From Sphingobacterium lumbrici (GTDB lineage: Bacteria > Bacteroidota > Bacteroidia > Sphingobacteriales > Sphingobacteriaceae): a DNA stretch of 64,000 nucleotides. Position numbers and translations under genes: made by a program. The stretch spans positions 62,001 through 126,000 of the forward strand of contig NZ_SRZY01000011.1 of NCBI RefSeq assembly GCF_006476045.1, in the 5' to 3' direction. Positions 15,804-25,020 of this stretch are shown here, piece after piece. Under the pieces are notes generated by a model that saw nothing but the letters and a program-made list of their open reading frames with translations, was not told the origin of the DNA and searched no databases. Position 1 is the first letter of the stretch; every line of letters begins with the position of its first letter.

Positions 15804-17411
15804 TTATGTCTGTATTACACCTACATTATACCTTTCTGCAACAGGATTATAATTAGCTGCTTCAATACCCATGGATATAATTTTACGGGTATCTTTAGGA
15901 TCAATAACACCATCTACCCATAAGCGGGCAGCTGCATAATAGGGACTCAGTTGTTCATTGTATTTGGTTTCAATATCGTTTAGTAATTTATTTTTATCCT
16001 GTTCTGTAAGTTCCACACCTTTAGATTTTAAAGTTGCCTCCTGTATTTGAAGTAAAGTTTTTCCTGCTGATGCGCCACTCATAACCGCCATTTGTGCTGT
16101 GGGCCAGGCATAGATTAATCTTGGATCAAATGCTTTTCCGCACATAGCATAATTACCTGCACCATAACTATTTCCAACTATAAACGTGAATTTTGGTACT
16201 ACTGAATTGGCCATTGCATTTACCATTTTCGCTCCGTCTTTAATTATTCCATTGTGTTCCGAACGGCTTCCGACCATAAAGCCCGTTACATCCTGAAAAA
16301 ATACCAATGGAATTTTCTGCTGATTACAGTTCATAATAAATCGAGCAGCTTTATTTGCAGAATCTGAATAGATGACTCCTCCCATCTGCATTTCTGTTGC
16401 GTTGCCTGTCTTTTTTGCTTTTACAATTTCCCGCTGATTTGCTACAATTCCGACTGCCCAGCCGTCTACACGGGCTAATGCACATATAATCGTTTTGCCG
16501 TAATCTTTTTTATATTCTTCTAATGAATCTTTATCTACGATCGCATCCAGTATATCAATCATATTATAAGGTTTGAGCCGATCTTCTGGTAATTGTTGAT
16601 AAATATGTTGAAAAGGAAAGGCAGGGGCTTTAGGTTCGATACGTGAAAAACCAGCGTAGGGATTATTTCCAAATTTATCGATAATGTGCCGAATGGCATC
16701 CAAACAACTTTCATCATTTGGGTATTTGTTATCTGTAACACCCGATATTTCGGAATGTGTACTAGCTCCTCCTAAAGTTTCATTATCAATAATTTCACCT
16801 ATTGATGATCGTACAAGATATGATCCAGCTAGAAAAACAGATCCTGTCCCCTCCACTATCATCGCGTAATCGGACATTATCGGTAGGTAGGCTCCTCCAG
16901 CTACACAGGATCCCATTATTGCTGAAATTTGTGGGATTCCCATTGCCGAAATTTTAGCGTTGTTCCTGAATATGCGACCAAAATGTTCTTTATCCGGGAA
17001 GATTTCATCTTGCATGGGTAAATATACACCGGCAGAATCGACCAGATAGATAATTGGAAGACGATTTTCCATAGCAATTTCTTGCGCTCTGAGATTCTTT
17101 TTGCATGAAATTGGAAACCATGCTCCAGCCTTTACGGTAGCATCATTTGATACAATGACGCATAATTTATTTTTTATATAACCCAATATAACTATAACAC
17201 CACCATTCGGACATCCCCCATCCTCTTTATACATTCCATCTCCGGCAAAAATTCCAATTTCGGTATATGGTTTATTCTCGTCCAAAAGGTAAATAATCCG
17301 TTCCCAGGCAGTTAATTTTCCTTTTTCTCTATGTTTTTGTATTTTATATATACCGCCACCTAATTGAAGTTTTTCTGTTTTTTCTTTTAGTAATGTCAAT
17401 AGTTTGTCCAT
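15804..17411 (-). CDS. Acyl-CoA carboxylase carboxyltransferase (beta) subunit, MccB-like
   Basis: The 535-residue protein is a biotin-dependent carboxyltransferase of the PccB/MccB family, which moves CO2 from biotin to an acyl-CoA. Family signatures are REKGKLTAWERI near residue 30, SAGVYLPMQDEIFPD near 125, MGSCVAGGAYLPIMSDYAM near 165 and GNSYGAGNYAMCGKAF near 412. The VDSAGVYLP(M)QDE(I)FPD segment resembles methylcrotonyl-CoA carboxylase. The divergent neighbours (acyl-CoA dehydrogenase, HMG-CoA lyase-like, enoyl-CoA hydratase) support a role in leucine or branched-chain breakdown. A biotin carboxylase/biotin-carrier partner is not in the window. Propionyl-CoA as substrate cannot be excluded. 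Confidence 0.85.
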   Translation of the reverse strand: MDKLLTLLKEKTEKLQLGGGIYKIQKHREKGKLTAWERIIYLLDENKPYTEIGIFAGDGMYKEDGGCPNGGVIVILGYIKNKLCVIVSNDATVKAGAWFPISCKKNLRAQEIAMENRLPIIYLVDSAGVYLPMQDEIFPDKEHFGRIFRNNAKISAMGIPQISAIMGSCVAGGAYLPIMSDYAMIVEGTGSVFLAGSYLVRSSIGEIIDNETLGGASTHSEISGVTDNKYPNDESCLDAIRHIIDKFGNNPYAGFSRIEPKAPAFPFQHIYQQLPEDRLKPYNMIDILDAIVDKDSLEEYKKDYGKTIICALARVDGWAVGIVANQREIVKAKKTGNATEMQMGGVIYSDSANKAARFIMNCNQQKIPLVFFQDVTGFMVGSRSEHNGIIKDGAKMVNAMANSVVPKFTFIVGNSYGAGNYAMCGKAFDPRLIYAWPTAQMAVMSGASAGKTLLQIQEATLKSKGVELTEQDKNKLLNDIETKYNEQLSPYYAAARLWVDGVIDPKDTRKIISMGIEAANYNPVAERYNVGVIQT

Positions 17412-17548
17412 ACAGTTATATTAAAAAAATGTTAATTTTAAATAGTTGAAAGAATATATATTTATAAATATCATAAAATATTATTTGTTTTTTATAATAT
17501 TTGTAAATATATATTTTAACCCTATATAAACTTAAGCAATATTTCATT

Positions 17549-18700
17549 ATGTACGAATTGAAAAATACAGAACAAATGGCTTTAGTACGAGAAAGTGCTC
17601 GTCAATTTGCGCAAACTCATATTAAACCTTATATCATGGAATGGGACGAAAGCCAATATTTTCCTGTTGAACTATTTAAGAAAATGGGTGAGTATGGTTT
17701 TATGGGTGTTTTAGTTCCGGAGAAATACAATGGTACAGGTTTAGGTTATCAAGAATATATCACTATTTTAGATGAAATATCTAAGGTATGTGGTTCGATA
17801 GGCTTGTCTGTTGCTGCACATAATTCTTTGTGTACCAATCATATTTTATCATTTTCGAATGAGGAGCAAAAGCAAAAATATCTTCCTAAATTAGCTTCTG
17901 CAGAATGGATCGGTGCTTGGGGACTGACAGAAACAGGATCGGGATCGGATGCAGGTGGATTGACGACGACTGCTGTAGTGGATGGAGATTATTTTATTAT
18001 AAATGGATCGAAGACTTTTATTACACATGCGATTAGTGGTGACGTGGCTGTCGTTATGGTTCGTACGGGAGAAAAGGGTGATAAGCATGGTGTGACAGCT
18101 TTTATCATTGAGAAAGGAACACCCGGTTTTACTGCCGGAAAGAAAATTGATAAATTAGGAATGCGGGCATCAGAAACCGCTAGTTTGTTTTTTGATAATT
18201 GTAGAGTGCATAAAAGTCAGGTCATTGGGGAGGTGGGTAATGGATTTGTACAGGCTCTAAAATTACTCGACGGAGGAAGGATTTCTATTGCTGCGCTATC
18301 ATTAGGAATAGCACGAGGCGCTTATGAATGTGCATTAAGATATGCAAATGAGCGTGAACAGTTTAATCAGAAAATATTCGATTTTCAGGATGTAGGATTT
18401 ACTTTAGCAGATATGGCTACAAAAGTTGAAGCATCTGAACTACTCATCCGTCAGGCAGGATATCTGAAAGATATGGGTAAAAGCGTGACGAAGGAAGGTG
18501 CAATGGCAAAATTATTTGCTTCTGAGACTGCTGTAGAAGTCTCAAATCAAAGTGTACAGATCCACGGTGGGTACGGATTTACAAAGGATTTCCCCGCAGA
18601 GAAATTTTTTCGGGATGCAAAGTTGTGTACAATTGGTGAGGGTACAAGTGCAATTCAAAAGATGGTTATTTCCAGAGAAATAAAAAAGGATGTTAAGTAA
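17549..18700 (+). CDS. Acyl-CoA dehydrogenase, short/branched-chain type
   Basis: A 383-residue FAD enzyme that makes the alpha-beta double bond in acyl-CoA. It has the FAD-binding WGLTETGSGSDAG (residues 131-143), the FITHA segment, and IHGGYGFTKDFPAEKFFRDAK near 340. The C-terminal IGEGTSAIQ carries Glu at the place of the catalytic base of butyryl-type dehydrogenases; isovaleryl-CoA dehydrogenase has a small residue here and a base on another helix. So a short or 2-methyl branched-chain substrate is more likely than isovaleryl-CoA, although the cluster looks leucine-like. Its last 11 bases overlap the next gene. Confidence 0.87.
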   Translation: MYELKNTEQMALVRESARQFAQTHIKPYIMEWDESQYFPVELFKKMGEYGFMGVLVPEKYNGTGLGYQEYITILDEISKVCGSIGLSVAAHNSLCTNHILSFSNEEQKQKYLPKLASAEWIGAWGLTETGSGSDAGGLTTTAVVDGDYFIINGSKTFITHAISGDVAVVMVRTGEKGDKHGVTAFIIEKGTPGFTAGKKIDKLGMRASETASLFFDNCRVHKSQVIGEVGNGFVQALKLLDGGRISIAALSLGIARGAYECALRYANEREQFNQKIFDFQDVGFTLADMATKVEASELLIRQAGYLKDMGKSVTKEGAMAKLFASETAVEVSNQSVQIHGGYGFTKDFPAEKFFRDAKLCTIGEGTSAIQKMVISREIKKDVK

Positions 18701-19541
18701 GTTGGATATTCAATTGGTGGACTGTCCGCGAGATGCAATTCAAGGTATAGATCATTTTATTCCTACAGAAAAGAAAGCTAAATATATTAATCAATTAATT
18801 GGAAGTAAACTTTTCGATTATATTGATTGCGGAAGTTTTGTTTCACCTAAAGCGGTACCTCAAATGAGAGATACAGGGTTGCTGATTGATAAAATTAAAA
18901 AAGATGATTACACGAAACTAATTGCTATTATAGCAAATGAAAGAGGAGCTGAAATAGGGAGTCAATTCGATAAAATTGATTATTTGGGATATCCTTTTTC
19001 TATTTCTGAAACGTTTCAACAGCGAAATACCAATTCGTCTATATCGCAAGCCTATGCTAAGGTTGCAGCATGCAAAAATATCGTAGACCGTACAGCATCC
19101 CAGCAATTATTGATTTATATTTCTATGGCTTTTGGTAATCCATATAGAGATCGATGGCATCCGGATATCGTGTTGGAATGGGTTGGAAAACTTAAGGACC
19201 TAGGTATACGCAGATTTTCAATAGCTGATACCACATCTGAGGCATCTCCTTTAATGATAAAAGAACTTTTAGGAACTTTATTTGTTAATTTTCCGGAATT
19301 GGAATTTAGTATTCATTTGCACAGTACGGCTGAATCAGCGCTTTTAAAAGTTAACGCGGCTTATGAAGTGGGATGTAAGACATTTGAAGGAGCAATACTT
19401 GGGTACGGGGGATGTCCATTTGCACAGGATGATTTAATAGGTAATGTACCTTCGGAACTGCTTTTAGATAGGTTTGGAAGAGGAAACCCAACGCAAATAA
19501 CAACATTATTAGCAGGTTTTCAAGATTTAGTTAGGAGTTAG
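18690..19541 (+). CDS. HMG-CoA lyase-like protein
   Basis: The 283-residue protein belongs to the HMG-CoA lyase/DRE-TIM family, which cleaves 3-hydroxy-3-methylglutaryl-CoA to acetyl-CoA and acetoacetate. Visible signatures are VDCPRDAIQG at residues 10-19, keeping the catalytic Arg-Asp but not the usual GPRDGLQNE context; GSFVSPKAVPQM; the metal ligands in FSIHLHST; and GYGGCPFA with the active-site loop cysteine. It overlaps the acyl-CoA dehydrogenase gene by 11 bp. Its stop codon (19539-19541) lies inside the second unit of a 7-bp tandem repeat, which therefore sets the last residues LVRS. Confidence 0.78.
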   Translation: MLSKLDIQLVDCPRDAIQGIDHFIPTEKKAKYINQLIGSKLFDYIDCGSFVSPKAVPQMRDTGLLIDKIKKDDYTKLIAIIANERGAEIGSQFDKIDYLGYPFSISETFQQRNTNSSISQAYAKVAACKNIVDRTASQQLLIYISMAFGNPYRDRWHPDIVLEWVGKLKDLGIRRFSIADTTSEASPLMIKELLGTLFVNFPELEFSIHLHSTAESALLKVNAAYEVGCKTFEGAILGYGGCPFAQDDLIGNVPSELLLDRFGRGNPTQITTLLAGFQDLVRS

Positions 19542-19596
19542 GAGTTAGGAGTTAGGAGTTAGGAGTTAGGAGTTAGGAGTTAGGAGTTAGGAGTTA
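19531..19596. repeat. Tandem repeat (TTAGGAG), nine copies
   Basis: Nine perfect head-to-tail units of TTAGGAG (19531-19593) and a partial tenth. The array begins within the last codons of the HMG-CoA lyase-like gene and ends 42 bp before the enoyl-CoA hydratase ATG. The repeated GG pairs make a G-rich strand. Perfect short-unit arrays of this kind are prone to slippage, so copy number may differ between isolates. Confidence 0.95.
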
Positions 19597-19637
19597 CAGA
19601 AAAAATAACGGATAAAGTTACAAGAAGCTATCAAATA

Positions 19638-20342
19638 ATGGAGTATAATTTCATAAGAGTAGAAAAACAGGATTTCAGATTTATTTTGACATTGGCTCGC
19701 CCGGAAAAGCGAAATGCGTTTACACCAACAATGGTCAACGAAATAGCGCATGCGTTTGAATTGGCCAATGCTGATGATGCCATTAAAGTGGTAATAATTA
19801 AAGCTGAAGGTCCGGTTTTTTGTGCAGGAATGGATCTCAATACATTTGAAAACGAAACACTTGATACTCCTAATCCGTTCATTCCGAATCAGGATGTTTC
19901 CTTAGGACAGGTATTTGATAGTCTTCTAAAGCCTTCGGTAGCGATAGTAGAGGGAAATGTTATTGCGGGTGGCTTTCTTATTATTCTTGGTTGCAGTTAT
20001 GTCTATTGTAAAAAAGAGACACAGTTTAAACTTCCGGAAGTCGCTTTGGGTCTTTTTCCGTTTCAGGTGATGGCAAGTTTACTTAAAGTAATGCCCGAAA
20101 AAAAGGTATTACAGCTATGTCTACATACCGAATATTTTGATGTGGAGAAAGCCATAGCCCTTGGTATTGTCGACGGGTTTATAGAAGACAATATCATTGA
20201 ATCGCTTTTAGCGACCTTTGAAAACAGAAGTAATAAAGCATTAATGGCTGGTATTCAAGCATTGAGACATATACCTACGAAGCAAAGAGAAGAACAATTT
20301 GCATACCTCAAAAACTGTTTGGATAATTTGAATAAGCACTAA
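19638..20342 (+). CDS. Enoyl-CoA hydratase/isomerase family protein
   Basis: A 234-residue crotonase-fold protein (usual length about 260). It has LARPEKRNAFTPTMVNEI (residues 17-34), the oxyanion-hole motif VFCAGMDL near 66 and KLPEVALGLFPF near 135, which keeps the second catalytic Glu. The first oxyanion/catalytic segment reads VIAGGFLIILGCS, without the Glu found in hydratases such as GGGCEL. A single Glu is typical of some isomerases. The place after HMG-CoA lyase suggests methylglutaconyl-CoA hydratase, but the residue pattern argues for caution. The gene ends in a 4-bp overlap with the convergent scpA. Confidence 0.78.
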   Translation: MEYNFIRVEKQDFRFILTLARPEKRNAFTPTMVNEIAHAFELANADDAIKVVIIKAEGPVFCAGMDLNTFENETLDTPNPFIPNQDVSLGQVFDSLLKPSVAIVEGNVIAGGFLIILGCSYVYCKKETQFKLPEVALGLFPFQVMASLLKVMPEKKVLQLCLHTEYFDVEKAIALGIVDGFIEDNIIESLLATFENRSNKALMAGIQALRHIPTKQREEQFAYLKNCLDNLNKH

Positions 20343-21091
20343 TTTAATTCAACTGCTCTTTTCTCCACTGAAAAATTATTATATCCAATTCCCACTTCAA
20401 TTTCCAATAGTTTTTGCTGGAGCATCTCAAGTATAGCGAGGAAATTAAAGACAAAATGTACTTTGTTTTCGGAATGCTTTAAAATGTTTTGGAAGTCGAG
20501 TTTTTTATTCAGTTCTATTAACTGTGAAATAGCCTTCTTTTGTTGCTCGATAGTATAAGGAAATTTGACGACGGTATGGGTCACAGGAAGTACGCGGTGT
20601 GTAAAATGATGCATCATTTTTTCATAAACCATCATCAACTTATATAAGTCAAAGGAGGAAAGTTCTTCTTCCGTGATTTGACGTTTCGTATTCTTTAAAT
20701 CATAGGTAATATTACCTCGAAAATGTAGCTTTGATCTTCTATTCTCAGCCTCTTTGAGGTGTTCACATACTTCTTTGAACTGCTTGTAGAGAATCAGTTT
20801 TTGAACGAGCTGTTCTTTCAGGTCGATCTCGTTTTCATTTTCATCAAGATCCGGTCTTGGAAGTAGCATTTTGGCTTTAATACGCATTAACGTAGAAGCT
20901 ACAAAAATGAATTCACTGGCTAGTTCAATATTCAACGATTGCATCTTTTGGATATAATCCAAAAAGTCGTCTGTGATCCTGGAAATAGGAATATCGTGTA
21001 TATTCAATTCATCACGCTCAATAAAGAACAATAATAAATCAAAAGGACCTTCGAACTGTGCTAATTTGATTTCGTAACTAATAGCTTCCAT
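20339..21091 (-). CDS. scpA: Segregation and condensation protein A (ScpA kleisin)
   Basis: ScpA bridges the SMC heads and, with ScpB, forms the bacterial condensin that is loaded at parS by ParB. The 250-residue protein starts with the typical FEGPFDLLLFFIERDELNIHDIPI (about residues 13-36) and IASEFIFVAS-like ASEFIFVASTLMRIKAKMLLPR. The C-terminal winged-helix part is complete. It is single, with the promoter at 21119-21132, and scpB and smc are not in the window. Its presence near two parS sites and a candidate oriC fits its role in origin segregation. Confidence 0.93.
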   Translation of the reverse strand: MEAISYEIKLAQFEGPFDLLLFFIERDELNIHDIPISRITDDFLDYIQKMQSLNIELASEFIFVASTLMRIKAKMLLPRPDLDENENEIDLKEQLVQKLILYKQFKEVCEHLKEAENRRSKLHFRGNITYDLKNTKRQITEEELSSFDLYKLMMVYEKMMHHFTHRVLPVTHTVVKFPYTIEQQKKAISQLIELNKKLDFQNILKHSENKVHFVFNFLAILEMLQQKLLEIEVGIGYNNFSVEKRAVELN

Positions 21092-21118
21092 AAACGCTGC
21101 TAAACTTGATTTTTTTTA

Positions 21119-21132
21119 CAAACTTAGATAAA
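21119..21132 (-). promoter_or_regulatory. Promoter of scpA, TTTATCTAAGTTTG element
   Basis: An exact minus-strand copy of the 14-mer. The -7 box TAAGTTTG reads from 21126 to 21119, 27 nt before the scpA ATG at 21091. Confidence 0.72.
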
Positions 21133-21295
21133 TTTATATACAATTAATTACTTGCTTCATAGCGGAAATATTATTTTTAGCTGTAGACGGATTATATAGG
21201 GAAATAGGGTTGACTAAACATTTATTTGTTTATATTGTTCTACTATTTATAGAATTAATTGTTACTTTGTATCTTATTTTGAAATTTTTCAAGTT

Positions 21296-23224
21296 ATGCA
21301 AGTAGAGGCAGGAGCACTCTTACAGAATATAATCTATCCATCTGATTTACGAGAACTTAAGGAATCTGATTTAGAGGAAGTTTGTAAAGAGCTGAGGCAA
21401 TATATAATTGACATCGTATCTGTTAACGGAGGACATTTCGCTGCTAGTTTAGGGGTGGTTGAGTTAACTGTCGCGTTACATTATGTTTTAAATACCCCTT
21501 ATGATCAGATTATATTTGATGTAGGTCATCAAGCTTATGGGCATAAAATATTAACAGGTCGGCGCGAAATGTTTCATACCAATAGAATACTAGGGGGTCT
21601 TTCGGGATTTCCTAAACGTAGTGAAAGCGAATATGATTCATTTGGTGTAGGACATTCGTCGACGTCGATTTCGGCAGCTTTAGGTATGGCCGTAGCTTCA
21701 GAATATAAAGGAGAGAAAGACAGACAACATGTCGCTGTTATAGGCGATGGTGCTTTGACCGGGGGGATGGCTTTTGAAGCGCTAAATCATGCGGGCATAG
21801 AAAAATCAAATTTATTGGTTATCCTGAATGATAATTGCATGTCAATTGACCCGAATGTGGGTGCATTAAAGGAATATTTAACCAGTATCACGACGTCAAA
21901 AAGCTACAATAGATTTCGTGACGATCTGATTTCGGTATTAGCTAAAATTTCAAAAAATGGTCCTGATGCATACGGATGGGCTAAAAAATTGGAACAAAGT
22001 ATAAAAGGAACATTATTAAAGAATGCAAACCTATTCGAATCGCTGAACTTTAGATATTTTGGTCCGGTAGATGGGCATGATATCAACAAGTTGGTAAAAA
22101 CGATAGAAGATCTAAAACATATTCCGGGACCAAAATTATTACACGCAGTTACGGTCAAAGGAAAGGGATATGCATTGGCTGAAAAGGATCAAACGAAATG
22201 GCACGCCCCTGGTTTGTTTGATAAAATTACAGGAGAAATTAAGAAATCTTCGTTGGATCAACCTAAGCCACCAAAATATCAAGATGTTTTTGGATACACA
22301 TTAGTGGAATTGGCAGAAGTGAATCCAAAAATTATGGGTGTGACACCGGCTATGCCTTCTGGTTCGTCTATGAATATTATGATGAAGGAAATGCCTACCC
22401 GTGCTTTTGATGTAGGTATAGCAGAACAACATGCTGTTACCTTTAGTGCCGGTATAGCCGCACAAGGGTTAGTTCCTTTCTGTAATATTTATTCATCGTT
22501 TATGCAGCGAGCCTACGATCAGGTAATACATGATGTAGCGTTGCAGAAGCTGAATGTTGTATTTTGTCTCGATCGCGCAGGTTTGGTAGGTGCCGATGGC
22601 CCTACGCATCACGGGGCATACGATATTGCCTATATGCGTTGCGTTCCGAATTTGATCGTGTCATCGCCAATGAATGAAGAAGAGTTGCGTAATCTGATGT
22701 ATACATCACAATTGGAAGATAAAGGACCTTTTGTAATTCGGTATCCAAGAGGTAATGGTGTAATGGTAGATTGGAAACGACCTTTTAAAGAAATTAAGAT
22801 TGGTAAGGGACGTAAGCTTGTAGACGGAGAGGAAGTTGCTATTCTAACTTTCGGTCACATAGGTAATGAAGCCACGAAAGCATTATCGGTTTTAAATACA
22901 GAAGGGATTCATCCTGCTCACTACGATTTACGGTTTGCTAAACCATTAGACGAGGAGTTATTGCATGAGGTATTTCAAAAATTCGGTAAGGTGATAATTG
23001 TAGAGGACGGTTGTTTACCTGGTGGAATTGGATCAGCTGTAATAGAATTTATGACAGATCATAATTATCAGGTACAAGTGAGGCGTTTGGGAATTCCAGA
23101 CAGTATTGTAGAGCATGGTGAACAGTCTGAACTTTGGGCTATTTGCTATTACGACGCAAAAGCTATTATTGAAGAATGTCGAAAAATGGCAAAAGCAATG
23201 CCTACGGATGCTATGGTAAGTTAG
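21296..23224 (+). CDS. dxs: 1-deoxy-D-xylulose-5-phosphate synthase Dxs
   Basis: Dxs joins pyruvate and glyceraldehyde 3-phosphate using thiamine diphosphate, the first step of the MEP isoprenoid pathway. The 642-residue protein has the N-terminal [19 protein letters not shown], the thiamine diphosphate motif [17 protein letters not shown] (residues 150-166) with NDN, the transketolase pyrimidine domain ([19 protein letters not shown] near 376) and the C-terminal domain. The length fits E. coli Dxs (620). It is monocistronic, ending in a hairpin terminator before the dnaA control region. Confidence 0.96.
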   Translation: MQVEAGALLQNIIYPSDLRELKESDLEEVCKELRQYIIDIVSVNGGHFAASLGVVELTVALHYVLNTPYDQIIFDVGHQAYGHKILTGRREMFHTNRILGGLSGFPKRSESEYDSFGVGHSSTSISAALGMAVASEYKGEKDRQHVAVIGDGALTGGMAFEALNHAGIEKSNLLVILNDNCMSIDPNVGALKEYLTSITTSKSYNRFRDDLISVLAKISKNGPDAYGWAKKLEQSIKGTLLKNANLFESLNFRYFGPVDGHDINKLVKTIEDLKHIPGPKLLHAVTVKGKGYALAEKDQTKWHAPGLFDKITGEIKKSSLDQPKPPKYQDVFGYTLVELAEVNPKIMGVTPAMPSGSSMNIMMKEMPTRAFDVGIAEQHAVTFSAGIAAQGLVPFCNIYSSFMQRAYDQVIHDVALQKLNVVFCLDRAGLVGADGPTHHGAYDIAYMRCVPNLIVSSPMNEEELRNLMYTSQLEDKGPFVIRYPRGNGVMVDWKRPFKEIKIGKGRKLVDGEEVAILTFGHIGNEATKALSVLNTEGIHPAHYDLRFAKPLDEELLHEVFQKFGKVIIVEDGCLPGGIGSAVIEFMTDHNYQVQVRRLGIPDSIVEHGEQSELWAICYYDAKAIIEECRKMAKAMPTDAMVS

Positions 23225-23252
23225 TTGTTGTTTGTCAACAAAAAAATAATTG

Positions 23253-23280
23253 AGCCACAAGTATTTGTGGCTTATTTTTT
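23253..23280 (+). terminator. Rho-independent terminator after dxs
   Basis: AGCCACAA (23253-23260), loop GTAT, TTGTGGCT (23265-23272), then TATTTTTT. It lies 28 bp after the dxs stop codon. Confidence 0.85.
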
Positions 23281-23585
23281 GTGGTAAAATCTACTAAATT
23301 TTTATAGTTATAGTTTTCCACAATTTTTATAGTTAACTTCGGTTCAAACTCAAAATTTGATTAAAATTTTGCTAAATTTTTGGTTGTGGAAAAGTATAAG
23401 TTGGCAGGTATTAATTTGCTAAAAACAACCATAAAATCACTTTAACTATTTATTATATAAACAGTTATGTTTTTTTTGACTTTTTAATTTTTTAGCTGAA
23501 AAATTTTTATCATCTTCGTTGTAAGGAAAAGTTATAAACACTTTTTATATCATTAATTGGTTATCAAGTTATTAACAATTTAGGA
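23281..23585 (+). promoter_or_regulatory. dnaA control region with DnaA-box-like sites and direct repeats
   Basis: About 305 AT-rich bases precede dnaA. The 14-mer AATTTTTATAGTTA occurs twice (23297-23310, 23322-23335) around TTTTCCACA (23314-23322), and an inverted TGTGGAAAA lies at 23385-23393. The same 9-mer pair is present in the candidate oriC. This suggests autoregulation by DnaA, and the region is a second, weaker origin candidate. No exact TAnnTTTG box was found. Confidence 0.5.
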
Positions 23586-25013
23586 ATGGAAAAAACGTAT
23601 ACAGGTGTTTGGAATAGCTGTCTTCAGGTTATAAAAGACAATATCCCTGCACAAAGTTTCAAGACATGGTTCGAGCCTGTAAAAGCTGTTCGTTTGGAAG
23701 GAAACGTTTTAACTATTCAAGTCCCGAGTTTATTTTTTTACGAATGGTTAGAAGAACACTACGTAGGTATTCTTCGTAAGACTGTTAAAAAGTTTTTAGG
23801 TGAGCAAGGTCGCTTAGAATACAACATCGTAATTGAAAAGTCTTCCACTAATATACCTTATACGACTAATCTTCCTTCAACTGGAAATGGTGCGGAAGCA
23901 AAGAAGCAATCAATCCCGGTTCCGGTAGCACTTAATAAGAATATCAAAAATCCTTTTGTTATTCCTGGGTTAAAAAAATTGCAAGTAGATCCACAGTTAA
24001 ATCAAAATTATACGTTCGATAATTTTATTGAGGGCGAATGTAATCGTCTTGCTCGCTCAGCCGGATATGCTGTTGCCAATAAACCAGGAGGTACTTCTTT
24101 TAATCCGTTAATGATTTACGGAGATGTGGGATTGGGAAAAACGCACTTAGCTCAAGCTATTGGAAATGAGATTAAGAAAAATCTTTCGGATAAGCTTGTC
24201 ATTTATGTTTCTTGTGAAAAATTCTGTCAGCAGTTTGTAGATTCATTGAAAAATAATACGATCAATGACTTCGTTAACTTCTATCAAGCGATGGATGTAA
24301 TTATAATGGATGATGTTCACAATTTTGCAGGAAAAGAAAAAACACAAGATATATTCTTCCATATTTTTAACCATTTACATCAATCAGGTAAGCAAATTAT
24401 TCTGACTTCAGATAAGGCACCCAAAGATTTGTCCGGTTTAGAAGAAAGATTACTAAGTCGTTTTAAATGGGGATTGTCGGCAGATATTCAGATTCCGGAT
24501 TTGGAGACGAGAATGGCTATCTTGAAAAAGAAAATGTATTCCGATGGTATTGAATTGCCGGATAGTGTCGTAGAATATGTCGCTACACAGATTGATAATA
24601 GTGTTCGAGAGTTAGAAGGTGCTATGGTGTCTTTATTGGCTCAGTCAACATTGAATAAAAAAGAAATTGATTTGAACTTAGCAAAGTCAATGTTGAAGAA
24701 TTTTGTTAAGAATACGAACAAAGAAATTTCGATGGAATATATTCAAAAATTAGTCTGTGAATATTTTGAAGTCCCTGTTGAAATGGTCAAATCAAAGGTT
24801 CGTAAACGTGAGATCGTACAGGCTCGTCAAATTTCTATGTATCTGGCTAAAAATCATACAAAATCATCATTGAAATCAATTGGTAACTTCTTTGGAGGCA
24901 GAGACCATTCAACGGTTATTTATGCCTGTCAAACAGTAGAAGATTTAATTGAAACAGATAAAAAGTTTAAAACTTACGTGCAGGATATCCAAAAGAAGCT
25001 GAAAGCATCATAG
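23586..25013 (+). CDS. dnaA: Chromosomal replication initiator protein DnaA
   Basis: DnaA binds DnaA boxes at oriC and melts the origin. In the 475-residue protein domain I lies at about residues 1-85 (WNSCLQVIKDNIPAQSFKTW), a linker follows, then the AAA+ domain with Walker A GDVGLGKTH near 179, Walker B IIMDDVHNF near 238 and the sensor segment IILTSDKAPKDL. Domain IV ends with SIGNFFGGRDHSTVIYACQ, the DNA-binding signature. The gene lies about 10 kb right of the candidate origin, not directly beside it. A 23-bp hairpin terminator follows. Confidence 0.98.
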   Translation: MEKTYTGVWNSCLQVIKDNIPAQSFKTWFEPVKAVRLEGNVLTIQVPSLFFYEWLEEHYVGILRKTVKKFLGEQGRLEYNIVIEKSSTNIPYTTNLPSTGNGAEAKKQSIPVPVALNKNIKNPFVIPGLKKLQVDPQLNQNYTFDNFIEGECNRLARSAGYAVANKPGGTSFNPLMIYGDVGLGKTHLAQAIGNEIKKNLSDKLVIYVSCEKFCQQFVDSLKNNTINDFVNFYQAMDVIIMDDVHNFAGKEKTQDIFFHIFNHLHQSGKQIILTSDKAPKDLSGLEERLLSRFKWGLSADIQIPDLETRMAILKKKMYSDGIELPDSVVEYVATQIDNSVRELEGAMVSLLAQSTLNKKEIDLNLAKSMLKNFVKNTNKEISMEYIQKLVCEYFEVPVEMVKSKVRKREIVQARQISMYLAKNHTKSSLKSIGNFFGGRDHSTVIYACQTVEDLIETDKKFKTYVQDIQKKLKAS

Positions 25014-25020
25014 GCTATAA

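Noticed and set aside
19531..19596. TTAGGAG array as a CRISPR or telomere-like structure
   Set aside because: There are no spacers, and the unit is a simple 7-bp microsatellite on a circular-type chromosome region.
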